A DNA stretch of 64,000 nucleotides from Protonemura montana (lineage: Eukaryota > Arthropoda > Insecta > Plecoptera > Nemouridae). Position 1 is the first letter of the stretch. Each line of letters begins with the position of its first letter. The stretch covers positions 15,518,708 to 15,582,707 of the forward strand of contig OX387609.1 in the NCBI GenBank assembly GCA_947568835.1. The letters run 5' to 3'. The translations under genes and the position numbers were made by a program. Under the pieces are notes generated by a model, which saw only the letters and a program-made list of their open reading frames with translations, did no database searches and was not told the DNA's origin. Shown here piece by piece: positions 23,166-34,002 of this stretch.

Positions 23166-23310
23166 TTTCTTAATCACGAACATTCCGTCCGATGCATTCA
23201 AAATGTCGTCTACGCGGTTTGACTTCTTGTCCCCGATCAGCAACTGGACTCGATGGATACGATCCAGGTTTATTCCTGGATGGCGCCATCTTGAATCATA
23301 AACACCTCGA
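23166..23310 (-). CDS. Possible last coding exon, hypothetical
   Basis: On the - strand a frame of about 38 residues ends at a stop near 23163 and reads as ordinary mixed protein (contains RIHRVQLLIGDKKSN and VDDILNASDG). A possible acceptor (catccag, complement of + ctggatg) stands just upstream near 23285. No family is recognised and no partner exon is known. The 32-bp array begins right after the stop. Low confidence. Confidence 0.22.
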
Positions 23311-23516
23311 GACAGGCGGCGCTGCCTGAGCAAGAGAGATAGCGACACATGCCCGTGGGATTAACAACTTGAGTAATGGTTTAATATATGAGTCTGAGAG
23401 AGACAACACTATACGGTATCTAATGGGAGGGAGAGAGAAACAAAGACAAGCCGTATTTTTAACAGATTGGTTACGCAGTCTTACGCCATGCTACACTCCA
23501 TTTCGCCTTGAAAAAC

Positions 23517-26466
23517 ATCTTGAGCGAAACAAGCGCCCAGTCACGGAACGTCCAGCACAGAGGCGACGGCGAGTGTCCGCTCCTTTGCGTGGAGCGAAAC
23601 AAGCGCCCAGTCACGGAATGTCCAGCACAGAGGCGACGGCGAGTGTCCGCTCCTTTGCGTGGAGCGAAACAAGAACCCTGTCACGGAATGTCCAGCACAG
23701 AGGCGACGGCGAGTGTCCACTCCTTTGCGTGGAGCGAAACAAGCACCCTGTCACGGAATGTCCAGCACAGAGGCGACGGCGAGTGTCCGCTTCTTTGCGT
23801 GGAGCGAAACAAGCGCCCTGTCACGGAATGTCCAGCACAGAGGCGACGGCGAGTGTCCGCTCCTTTGCGTGGAGCGAAACAAGCGCTCTGTCACGGAATG
23901 TCCAGCACAGAGGCGACGGCGAGTGTCCGCTCCTTTGCGTGGAGCGAAACAAGCACCCTGTCACGGAATGTCCAGCACAGAGGCGACGGCGAGTGTCCGC
24001 TCCTTTGCGTGGAGCGAAACAAGCACCCTGTCACGGAACGTCCAGCACAGAGGCGACGGCGAGTGTCCGCTCCTTTGCGTGGAGCGAAACAAGCACCCTG
24101 TCACGGAACGTCCAGCACAGAGGCGACGGCGAGTGTCCGCTCCTTTGCGTGGAGCGAAACAAGCGCCCTGTCACGGAATGTTCAGCACTGAGGCGACAGC
24201 GAGTGTCCGCTCCTTTGCGTGGAGCGAAACAAGCGCCTAGTCACGGAATGTCCAGCACAGAGGCGACGGCGAGTGTCCGCTCCTTTGCGTGGAGCGAAAC
24301 AAGCACCCTGTCACGGAATGTCCAGCACAGAGGCGACGGCGAGTGTCCGCTTCTTTGCAGGGAGCGAAACAAGCACCCTGTCACGGAATGTCCAGCACAG
24401 AGGCGACGGCGAGTGTCCGCTTCTTTGCGTGGAGCGAAACAAGCACCCTGTCACGGAATGTCCAGCACAGAGGCGACGGCGAGTGTCCGCTTCTTTGCGT
24501 GGAGCGAAACAAGCACCCTGTCACGGAACGTCCAGCACAGAGGCGACGGCGAGTGTCCGCTTCTTTGCGTGGAGTGAAACAAGCGCCCTGTCACGGAATG
24601 TCCAGCACAGAGGCGACGGCGAGTGTCCGCTCCTTTGCGTGGAGTGAAACAAGCGCCCTGTCACGGAATGTCCAGCACAGAGGCGACGGCGAGTGTCCGC
24701 TCCTTTTCGTGGAGCGAAACAAGCGCCCTGTCACGGAATGTCCAGCACAGAGGCGACGGCGAGTGTCCGCTCCTTTGCGTGGAGCGAAACAAGCGCCCTG
24801 TCACGGAATGTCCAGCACAGAGGCGACGGCGAGTGTCCGCTTCTTTGCGTGGAGGGAAACAAGCACCCTGTCACGGAATGTCCAGCACAGAGGCGACGGC
24901 GAGTGTCCGCTCCTTTGCGTGGAGCGAAACAAGCGCCCTGTCACGGAATGTCTAGCACAGAGGCGACGGCGAGTGTCCGCTCCTTTGCGTGGAGCGAAAC
25001 AAGCACCCTGTCACGGAATGTCCAGCACAGAGGCGACGGCGAGTGTCCGCTTCTTTGCGTGGAGGGAAACAAGCACCCTGTCACGGAATGTCCAGCACAG
25101 AGGCGACGGCGAGAGTCCGCTCCTTTGCGTGGAGCGAAACAAGCACCCTGTCACGGAATGTCCAGCACAGAGGCGACGGTGAGTGTCCGCTCCTTTGCGT
25201 GGAGCGAAACAAGCACCCTGTCACGGAATGTCCAGCACAGAGGCGACGGCGAGTGTCCGCTCCTTTGCGTGGAGCGAAACAAGCACCCTGTCACGGAATG
25301 TCCAGCACAGAGGCGACGGCGAGTGTCCGCTCCTTTGCGTGGAGCGAAACAAGCGTCCTGTCACGGAATGTCCAGCACAGAGGCGACGGCGAAAATCCGC
25401 TCCTTTGCGTGGAGCGAAACAAGCGTCCTGTCACGGAATGTCCAGCACAGAGGCGACGGCGAGTGTCCGCTCCTTTGCGTGGAGCGAAACAAGCACCCTG
25501 TCACGGAATGTCCAGCACAGAGGCGACGGCGAGTGTCCGCTCCTTTGCGTGGAGCGAAACAAGCACCCTGTCACGGAATGTCCAGCACAGAGGCGACGGC
25601 GAGTGTCCGCTCCTTTGCGTGGAGCGAAACAAGCACCCTGTCACGGAATGTCCAGCACAGAGGCGACGGCGAGTGTCCGCTCCTTTGCGTGGAGCGAAAC
25701 AAGCGCCCTGTCACGGAATGTCCAGCACAGAGGCGACGGCGAGTGTCCGTTCCTTTGCGTGGAGCGAAACAAGCACCCTGTCACGGAATGTCCAGCACAG
25801 AGGCGACGGCGAGTGTCCGCTCCTTTGCGTGGAGCGAAACAAGCACCCTGTCACGGAATGTCCAGCACAGAGGCGACGGCGAGTGTCCTCTCCTTTGCGT
25901 GGAGCGAAACAAGCGTCCTGTCACGGAATGTCCTGCACAGAGGCGACGGCGAGTGTCCGCTCCTTTGCTTGGAGCGAAACAAGCACCATGTCAAGGAATA
26001 TCCAGCACAGAAGCGACGGCGAGAGTCCGCTCCTTTGCGTGGAGCGAAACAAGCACCCTGTCACGGAATGTCCAGCACAGAGGCGACGGCGAGAGTCCGC
26101 TCCTTTGCGTGGAGCGAAACAAGCGCCCTGTCACGGAATGTCCAGCACAGAGGCGACGGCGAGAGTCCGCTCCTTTGCGTGGAGCGAAACAAGCGTCCTG
26201 CCACGGAATGTCCAGCACAGAGGCGACGGCGAGTGTCCGCTCCTTTGCGTGGAGCGAAACAAGCGCCCTGTCACGGAATGTCCAGCACAGAGGCGACGGC
26301 GAGTGTCCGTTCCTTTGCGTGGAGCGAAACAAGCGCCCTGTCACGGAATGTCCAGCACAGAGGCGACGGCGAGTGTCCGCTCCTTTGCGTGGAGCGAAAC
26401 AAGCACCTTGTCACGGAATGTCCAGCACAGAGGCGACGGTGAGTGTCCGCTCCTTTGCGTGGAGGG
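23517..26466. repeat. 70-bp minisatellite, second array
   Basis: About 42 copies of the same 70-bp unit as at 636-1441, same orientation, 22 kb away. Variation is concentrated at gcaccctg/gcgccctg/gcgtcctg and gagtgtcc/gagagtcc. Long open frames of up to 612 residues in every + frame reflect the unit, not coding. The array ends at ggagggaatactgcg. Confidence 0.95.
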
Positions 26467-26692
26467 AATACTGCGTCGGTTTAGGCTCCCTAATCTCGAC
26501 AATGTCTCTAAGCTTTGTCGATGCTCCGTGACTCGGCAATCAACGAGCGGTTGCCAAGAGCAACAAAACAAAGCCAAACGACACGCGTCGTGTTTAGCGC
26601 TAACAAGCGGCTGTTAATTGAGCGGCTAAAAGCTTAACTTTGACGATTAACGACGCAACGACGACGCAGGTGGTGGACTGATACGGAGCACG

Positions 26693-27372
26693 TGGTCACT
26701 CATTCAAAGCCCGATCCAGCTCAGTGTCGCTTAACTTTCATCCCTCCAACCTCTCTCCCGAACAGAGCTGGTTATGTGTATGATGGTCACCCATTCAATA
26801 CCTGACTCAGCGCAGTGTTGCTTAACTTTCATCGCTCCAACCTCTATCCCGAACAGAACTGGCCATGTGTATGATGATCACCCATTCAATACCTGACTCA
26901 GCGCAGTGTCGCTTAACTTTCATCCCTCCAACCTCTCTCCCGAACAGAACTGGTCATGTGTATGATGGTCACCCATCCAATACCTGACTCAGCGCAGTGT
27001 CGCTTAACTTTCATCCCTCCAACCTCTCTCCCAAACAGAACTGGTCATGTGTATGATGATCACCCATCCATTACCTGACCCAGCGCAGTGTCGTTTAACT
27101 TTCATCCCTCCAACCTCTCTCCCGAACAGAACTGGTCATGTGTATGATGATCACCCATCCAATACCTGACTCAGCGCAGTGTTGCTTAACTTTCATCCCT
27201 CCAACCTCTCTCCCGAACAGAACTGGTCATGTGTATGATGATCACCCATCCAATACCTGACCCCGCGCAGTGTTGCTTAACTTTCATCCCTCCAACCTCT
27301 CTCCCGAACAGAACTGGTCATGTGTATGATGATCACCCATCCAATACCTGACCCAGCGCAGTGTTGCTTAAC
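26693..27372 (-). mobile_element. 5S-derived 91-bp array, no body
   Basis: About 7.5 copies of the 91-bp unit in - orientation. Neither SINE body nor tail is attached. The right edge stops inside the 5S-like sequence (gttgcttaac). Confidence 0.88.
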
Positions 27373-27922
27373 CCGCGAGACAGAGATGGCATGATGCATA
27401 TTACGACCAGCATTGAATACTTTTGAATGTTGGAAACGAAAAAAAATATCGCGGGGAGAAAGAGAGACAGAGTATGATGAGCTTCTGACATTCAAAGGAG
27501 ATGCCCCAAAGCTTGGAAAGCGACAGAAATAAACGACGGTGGCATGAGTTCAGAGTGAGACAGAACATGTCTTAACTTACGTGTAAGAGTGAGACGGAAC
27601 GTGTTATTTTGCCAGATTACCACACATTCCCCTTCAGGGCGAACCAGCGAGGTTTATCACCACCTCACGATCTCAGTTTCGGGCGAGCTCGGAGATGTTC
27701 GGCTCGGGGTGGTGTAAACATGACGCCTCCAATACCCCGCCGCGACGCCGACCCCAGCACGATCGACGCCGACCTCGTCAGTCGCACGTAGTCGCGTTTC
27801 AGAGCAGCAAGCTCACCGGTAGCTGATTCTTGCAAGGGGAGGCGTTTCACTGTCACGGTTTAGAGCAGTATCGTCGGGTTAAGCGGTCTCTTTCGAAGGC
27901 GTTTCACAAGCTTTGTTTAGCG
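27373..27922 (+). other. Region upstream of candidate exon
   Basis: GC content and CpG density rise from about 27600. Short open frames on both strands are not protein-like. This could be the promoter and 5' UTR of the exon at 27923, an inference from position and composition only. Confidence 0.25.
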
Positions 27923-28153
27923 ATGGCGGACGTTGAAGTTCAGATGCAGTTTTCTACGACTGAGAGGAAGACCCGTAAGGTGAAGACGTCGAAGACGAGC
28001 AAACGGCGCGAGTCTACGGAGGACGGCGGCGAAGTTCAGATCACCGAGATTGAGAACCATGTCACGACGACGACCAGCGAGCCTGGGTACGCCGTCAAGA
28101 GGACGCCGTCGAGAGGACGGGACGTGTGCCGACCACTGGCTTGGGGTGGCTAG
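27923..28153 (+). CDS. Candidate first coding exon, hypothetical
   Basis: ATG 27923 lies in a favourable context (gcgATGgcg) and opens a 76-residue frame: an acidic/polar start (MADVEVQMQF), a Lys/Arg-rich run (RKTRKVKTSK), then EVQITEIENH and a Thr-rich stretch, ending at a stop at 28151. The codon pattern is like real coding up to about residue 63. Splice donors are possible at 28086 (ctgg|gtacgc) or 28120 (gac|gtgtgc). It lies on the same strand as the LIM exons, 11 kb upstream. It may be an alternative 5' exon of that gene, but nothing in the sequence proves the link. Confidence 0.4.
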   Translation: MADVEVQMQFSTTERKTRKVKTSKTSKRRESTEDGGEVQITEIENHVTTTTSEPGYAVKRTPSRGRDVCRPLAWGG

Positions 28154-28638
28154 GGCTGTGTGAACGTGGAAAGCCTGGGAAAATGGGGAAATAAATTTGG
28201 TTGGGTAAAAATGAAAAATAAAATACTTTTAAAAGCACAGAAATTGGTTAAAAATTCGATGAAAATGCGCCAAAATTTGCTTGTCGTGCTAAGTCGTGAA
28301 AACTTATGGAAAATACGGCTAAACGTAAAGAAAATGTCTCTCGTGTCAGCGTCTTGGGAAAGCGGTCGGAAAATGCGCGGGAAAACGGTGGAAAGTGAAC
28401 GTGCGTTGCGTGGTTTCGGTATTGAGCGGGTTTTTTTAACCTGAAATCGAGGAAAAAATCCGGAAAATCTTGAAAATGTGAAGGAAATGTGGAAAAATGT
28501 TTAGCTGTAGATCGTCTGTGTTGACCGGCAACTGCAAAGAGTTGGAAGTTGGAAGCCGCAGATCAATAATTTGCCATTAGAGTGATTTATTATAAACATG
28601 ATTCAATCTGATTTATAATTAACTCAAATAACGCGTAA
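28154..28638. other. AT-rich sequence after candidate exon
   Basis: A-rich sequence with many aaaat runs. The open frame at 28160-28444 is Lys/Asn-biased and probably chance. Confidence 0.4.
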
Positions 28639-29166
28639 ATATTCGCCTTGCTTATCAACCTCTCGACAGCAACTTCACTCGCCTTGCTTATCAACCTCTC
28701 GACAGCAACTTCACTCGCCTTGCTTATCAACCTCTCGTCAGCAACTTCATTCGCCTTGCTTATCAACCTCTTGACAGCAACTTCACTCGCCTTGCTTATC
28801 AACCTCTCGACAACAACTTCACTCGCCTTGCTTATCAACCTCTCGACAGCAACTTCACTCGCCTTGCTTATCAACCTCTCGTCAGCAACTTCATTCGCCT
28901 TGCTTATCAACCTCTCGACAGCAACTTCACTCGCCTTGCTTATCAACCTCTCGACAGCAACTTCACTCGCCTTGCTTATCAACCTCTCGTCAGCAACTTC
29001 ACTCGCCTTGCTTATCAACCTCTCGACAGCATGGATTTGTGGAGGAATCCTGTTGTTCGCGTTGTACCGTCCTTCGGAAGGGACGTTAAGCCGGTGGTCC
29101 CCTTGGTCTTCGACAGGAGTAGGCTACGTGCCGGCACCGGGTTTCCCCATCTCCCTTCTAGGTTAG
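28639..29166 (+). mobile_element. 5S-SINE body with 36-bp array
   Basis: About 11 copies of a 36-bp unit (aacttcactcgccttgctta, then tcaacctctcgacagc). The unit is the first segment of the 5S-SINE body, and the array continues without a break into the rest of the body (catggatttgtggaggaatc, then cggaagggacgttaagccgg). The tail is missing. The 5S head is also absent. Confidence 0.92.
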
Positions 29167-29208
29167 ACAGAAAGCTACCGAAACGCATAGAACGAAGCTA
29201 GATGCATA

Positions 29209-29480
29209 CCGAACGGTTTCGCGTGCTGGAAACACCGGTTCTCGTGAGATCACCGAAGTTAAGCAACACTGCGCTGGGTCAGGTATTGGATGGGTGACCA
29301 TCATACACATGACCAGTTCTGTTCGGGAGAGAGGTTGGAGGGATGAAAGTTAGTACAGCAACTTCACTCGCCTTGCTTATCAACCTCTCGACAGCATGGA
29401 TTTGTGAAGGAATCCTGTTGTTCGCGTTGTACCGTCCTTCGGAAGGGAAGTTAAGCCGGTGGTCCCCTTGGTGCTCTTCG
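29209..29480 (+). mobile_element. 5S-SINE with a single head unit
   Basis: The outer head (ccgaacggtttcgcgtgctg), 5S segment, linker and first half of the body follow one another with only one copy of the 91-bp segment. It ends inside the body at gtgctcttcg. This is the unexpanded form against which the arrays can be compared. Confidence 0.9.
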
Positions 29481-29904
29481 AGCAGACGACAATTTTGGTT
29501 GTAATTTCAAACTTTGGAGCTCGAAATCTCCCCGGTCCCACAAATTCGAAGAAAAGTGATAAAGTCTACTTCCTGTCGAGATTACTTAGCTTCCTGTGGG
29601 AGCCACACGTCCTAATAGCGAACAATTAGTGAAGCAACGAGCAGGGAAAACAAGGTCACCACATTCACCCACACGGCACCCTAAACTCACACCTGCTCTG
29701 TAGACTAAACCCAGGCGCTACTGACAATATCAAGACAGCAGGCACTAGGTATAAATAACAAACATATATTTCATTGAAATAACAATCCTGAAATAACTCG
29801 GCTTACTCTGCGGCGGTCTTGTGGGCGAAATGACTTTGTTCTTAACTCAGAGTTAAAAAAAAATATAAATATATATCACGAACATTCCCTTTGTAAGGTG
29901 CCAA
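29481..29904. other. Unique region, no gene supported
   Basis: AT-rich with a short (ATAT) run at about 29860. No exon or element is recognised. Confidence 0.4.
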
Positions 29905-30749
29905 GCCGAACGTTTTGTAAACACAGATCCTCGTGAGATCACTGAAGTTAAGCAACACTGCGCTGGGTCAGGTATTGGATGGGTGACCATTATACACATG
30001 ACCAGTTCTGTTCGGGAGAGAGGTTGGAGTGATGAAAGTTAAGCAACACTGCGCTGGGTCAGGTATTGGATGGGTGACTATCATACACATGACCAGTTCT
30101 GTTCGGGAGAGAGGTTGGAGGGATGAAAGTTAAGCAACACTGCGCTGAGTCAGGTATTGGATGGGTGACCATCATACACATGACCAGTTCTGTTCGGGAG
30201 AGAGGTTGGAGGGATGAAAGTTAAGCAACACTGCGCTGGGTCAGGTATTGGATGGGTGACCATCATATACATGACCGGTTCTGTTCGGGAAAGAGGTTGG
30301 AGGGATGAAAGTTAAGCAACACTGCGCTGGGTCAGGTATTGGATGGGTGACCATCTTACACATGACCAGTTCTGTTCGGGAGAGAGGTTGGAGGGATGAA
30401 AGTTAAGCAACACTGCGCTGGGTCAGGTATTGGATGGGTGACCATCATACACATGACCGGTTCTGTTCGGGAGAGAGGTTGAAGGGATGAAAGTTAAGCA
30501 ACACTGCGCTGGGTCAGGTATTGGATGGGTGATTATCATACACATGACCAGTTCTGTTTGGGAGAGAGGTTGGAGGGATGAAAGTTAAGCAACACTGCGC
30601 TGGGTCAGGTATTGGATGGGTGACCATCATATACATGACCGGTTCTGTTCGGGAGAGAGGTTGGAGGGATGAAAGTTAAGCAACACTGCGCTGGGTCAGG
30701 TATTGGATGGGTGACCACCGAACGGTTTGGCGTGTTGGAAACACCGGTC
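29905..30749 (+). mobile_element. 5S-derived array with both junction types
   Basis: It starts with an outer head (ccgaacgttttgtaaacac), then about nine 91-bp units. At the right edge the last unit runs directly from ggtgacc into a second outer head (accgaacggtttggcgtg), the junction type used at 56204-57076. No body or tail follows. Confidence 0.88.
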
Positions 30750-31435
30750 TTTACCCACACGCACGTGCGTATAGCCAGGCACACAAAACGCAGAGTTATT
30801 TCCATCTTCCTGGCTTGGCTCACTGCCATCTTGAGATTCCCTCCCGAAAGCAACTCAGTGTTCACCAGCCTCTGCTTTGTACAGACCTGTATTTCCCTCG
30901 TTAGACCGGACAGTGCGTCGTTAAACCAACGTGCGTGCGTCGTTAAACCAACGTGCGTGCGTCGTTAAACAGACCGCTGCAGTTGTGCGAAGTGAAAGCC
31001 GGTATTTTTTTCAACGGAAAAGCTTTTTAAGGCGAGAAAATCGCTGGTTTGGTGAAAAACAAGCGACGATTTGAAAGTTTGTGAGTCGATTAAAGCGACT
31101 AAACCTCGTGAAAACTCGATAGGTTCGATAACAGAACAGGTTGTGTCTTGAATAATCTCACATTACCTATAAAAGCACAGAAAACAACGAGACTTTTGTA
31201 GTTTTTATAATTTACCAATCAGGGCAAGCCACGTTCACACGCTTACACCCCGAAACAGCCGATCCTCGCCTCGTTGTCGGCACACGTCCCAAAAGAAGAC
31301 TCTGACTCGAGGTAAATATACTGTCTCTAACGCCTACCCCTCCCCCCCTGGAATGTTTCCCCCCTCCCATCCCTAGGGTCGCAAGGAATCTTATAAGGAT
31401 TTTACCACGTGCTTTTCAAAACACATATGGCACCC
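30750..31435. other. Unique region, short SINE-tail repeat
   Basis: Three copies of cgtgcgtcgttaaac at about 30920-30970 match the 5S-SINE tail. A possible small coding stretch before a donor-like gag|gtaaat at about 31311 is too weak to call. Confidence 0.35.
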
Positions 31436-32285
31436 TCCATTGCCTTTACCTGCATTGCCTTTACCTGCATTGCCTTTACCTGCATTGCCTTCACCTGCAT
31501 TGCCTTTACCTGCATTGCCTTTACCTGCATTGCCTTTACCTGCATTGCCTTTACCTGCATTGCCTTTACCTGCATTGCCTTTACCTGCATTGCCTTTACC
31601 TGCATTGCCTTTACCTGCATTGCCTTTACCTGCATTGCCTTTACCTGCATTGCCTTCACCTGCATTGCCTTTACCTGCAATGCCTTTACCTGCATTGCCT
31701 TTACCTGCATTGCCTTTACCTGCATTGCCTTTACCTGCAATGCCTTTACCTGCATTGCCTTTACCTGCATTGCCTTTACCTGCATTGCCTTTACCTGCAT
31801 TGCCTTTACCTGCATTGCCTTTACCTGCATTGCCTTCACCTGCATTGCCTTTACCTGCATTGCCTTTACCTGCATTGCCTTTACCTGCATTGCCTTTACC
31901 TGCATTGCCTTTACCTGCATTGCCTTCACCTGCATTGCCTTTACCTGCATTGCCTTCACCTGCATTGCCTTTACCTGCAATGCCTTTACCTGCATTGCCT
32001 TTACCTGCATTGCCTTTACCTGCATTGCCTTTACCTGCATTGCCTTTACCTGCATTGCCTTTACCTGCATTGCCTTTACCTGCATTGCCTTTACCTGCAT
32101 TGCCTTTACCTGCATTGCCTTTACCTGCATTGCCTTTACCTGCATTGCCTTTACCTGCATTGCCTTCACCTGCATTGCCTTTACCTGCATTGCCTTTACC
32201 TGCATTGCCTTTACCTGCATTGCCTTTACCTGCATTGCCTTTACCTGCATTGCCTTTACCTGCATTGCCTTTACCTGCATTGCCA
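31436..32285. repeat. 15-bp minisatellite
   Basis: About 56 copies of tgcctttacctgcat, with ttcacc and gcaatg variants. It is open on both strands in several frames (pentapeptides such as GNAGK on -, CIAFT on +). 15 is a multiple of three, so each frame yields a perfect five-residue repeat. No start, signal or flanking exon supports a gene. Confidence 0.95.
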
Positions 32286-32468
32286 ACCACTACTCGCACC
32301 TGTATATCTATGCAGGGATCGTATTTCTTAAACAACTGCTGCCAATTGTGCCTTACCTCAGTGAAAGGAGCTTAGATGCATTTAGGAAGTTGAACTTGGT
32401 AATTGTTATAATTGTATGTGGTTCTTTTGTTATCGGAAAATTGTCAGGACTGCTCTTACCCTTGATAA
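32286..32468. other. Spacer, no gene supported
   Basis: A + frame continuing from the array encodes a hydrophobic stretch to a stop near 32471. It has no independent start. Confidence 0.3.
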
Positions 32469-32586
32469 AGTAACAGGTACAAGTTACGAAACGTAGGGAA
32501 ATTTAGTTGTTCTTCACTTAGCATTCTAGCCCCAGTTGAAATAGTTTTTTGTTAAAACTAGTGCTAAGGATAAATCAAGTCTAAAT
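32469..32586 (+). mobile_element. Half-copy of the 16787 foldback repeat
   Basis: It matches the right arm and flank of the element at 16787-17007 (gttacgaaacgt, ttcacttagcattct, gtgctaaggataaatcaagt). The left arm is missing. Confidence 0.7.
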
Positions 32587-32769
32587 ATCATCATAAAGGG
32601 CTCAGTATTTGATCTCATTCCACGTGTTCAACCCAATTAGTTGGCGTTGTGAATTGAATCTAAATTCTCTTGAATTATAACCTAAATCTCCGTCCAATGC
32701 AACTGTTTAACATTTCAACACACAGCAAATTGAATTTCAAAACCCGTAAATGCTGTCCGCACCGCAGCC

Positions 32770-32917
32770 GTGCATCGCGGGTTGCCAATGCATTGCAATC
32801 AGTAACTGCAGGGTAAACTAGCCCGCCGTGCATGCATGTACCACAGGTTGTATAGCCAGAGAGGTATTTAGTAACTGCAAAGTAGACTAGCCCGCCGTGC
32901 ATACATGTACCAGTGGT
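32770..32917. repeat. Two-copy direct repeat of about 66 bp
   Basis: Two copies of a segment including actagcccgccgtgcat and catgtaccac/agt lie next to each other. It directly precedes the tRNA-SINE array. Confidence 0.7.
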
Positions 32918-32925
32918 TCTCTACC

Positions 32926-33710
32926 TGTCGCGGGTGTTGCTCTAACCAATTGGGCTACTTGGACCCCGATCTCCACCTGTCGCGGGTGTTGCTCTAACCA
33001 ATTGAGCTACTTGGACCCCGATCTCCACCTGTCACGGGTGTTGCTCTAACCAATTGAGCTACTTGAACCCCGATCTCTACCTGTCGTGGGTGTTGCTCTA
33101 ACCAATTGAGCTACTTGGACCCCGATCTCCACCTGTCGCGGGTGTTGCTCTAACCAATTGAGCTACTTGGACCCCGATCTCCAGTTGTCGCGGGTGTTGC
33201 TCTAACCAATTGAGCTACTTGGACCCCGATCTCCACCTGTCGCGGGTGTTGCTCTAACCAATTGGGCTACTTGGACCCCGATCTCCACCTGTCGTGGGTG
33301 TTGCTCTAACCAATTGAGCTACTTGAACCCCGATCACCACCTATCGCGGGTGTTGCTCTAACCAATTGAGCTACTTGGACCCTGATCTCCACCTGTCGTG
33401 GGTGTTGCTCTAACCAATTGAGCTACTTGAACCCCGATCTTCACCTGTCGCGGGTATTGCTCTAACCAATTGAGCTACTTGGACACTTGCTTTTTGAGAC
33501 GATTTTAGTGTATTTGATGAGAATGACGGATCTCCAAGGAGTAGAACCAAGAGGCTGTGAATACTCACAGTCACTCTGATTCTAGTGACGCTATATCACG
33601 TCACAACCTAGAAAACGTCCAATTGGACGTTGGATGCGTTGCTGTTTTAGGATGAAGTCTTATTTAAATTGCAAACGCTTGCAATGCGCGGGGTATTTTA
33701 TTATTATAAT
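32926..33710 (-). mobile_element. tRNA-SINE with 52-bp array
   Basis: On the - strand, about 10.5 tRNA-like units (32926-33480) join a body (33481-33650) and end in the quasi-palindrome. In element orientation the array lies at the 3' side and the distal T-arm and tail are missing. CpG positions differ between units (tgtcgcggg/tgtcgtggg). Confidence 0.88.
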
Positions 33711-34002
33711 TATAGTGAGTTTACAGATTTATGAGATTATATTTAGCCTGGCATGAATTTGTTCGCTACACTTTGTATCTGATGAACCGCGAGCAAAAGT
33801 TAAGCCAAGTCTGTTTAGGAAATGTATCAACTTTCTGTGGTGAAATCTCGGGCTTGAGTCGATCAAACAGTCTTCTGTTTCGCTTTTTCCCGTTCCAAAC
33901 TTTGCCGTGTTTCGTCGAATTCAATTCGATTGTCTTTCCAGCATTAAAAATACACGAAAATGTTGCACTGTGACGTTGATCTCAGTGAAAACATTGTGTC
34001 TT
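33711..34002. other. AT-rich spacer
   Basis: The open frame at 33731-33973 has no recognisable features. Confidence 0.35.

Noticed and set aside
23369-26617. Open frames up to 612 residues through the 70-bp array
   Set aside because: The same stop-free unit read in each + frame; a 70-bp period changes frame every copy, which no real protein repeat would do.
29209-30749. Functional 5S rRNA genes
   Set aside because: Only part of 5S is present, with many changes, and it is fused to SINE body sequence.
31391-32473. Gly-Asn-Ala-Gly-Lys and Leu-Pro-Ala pentapeptide proteins
   Set aside because: A 15-bp repeat gives perfect pentapeptides in every frame; nothing favours one strand.
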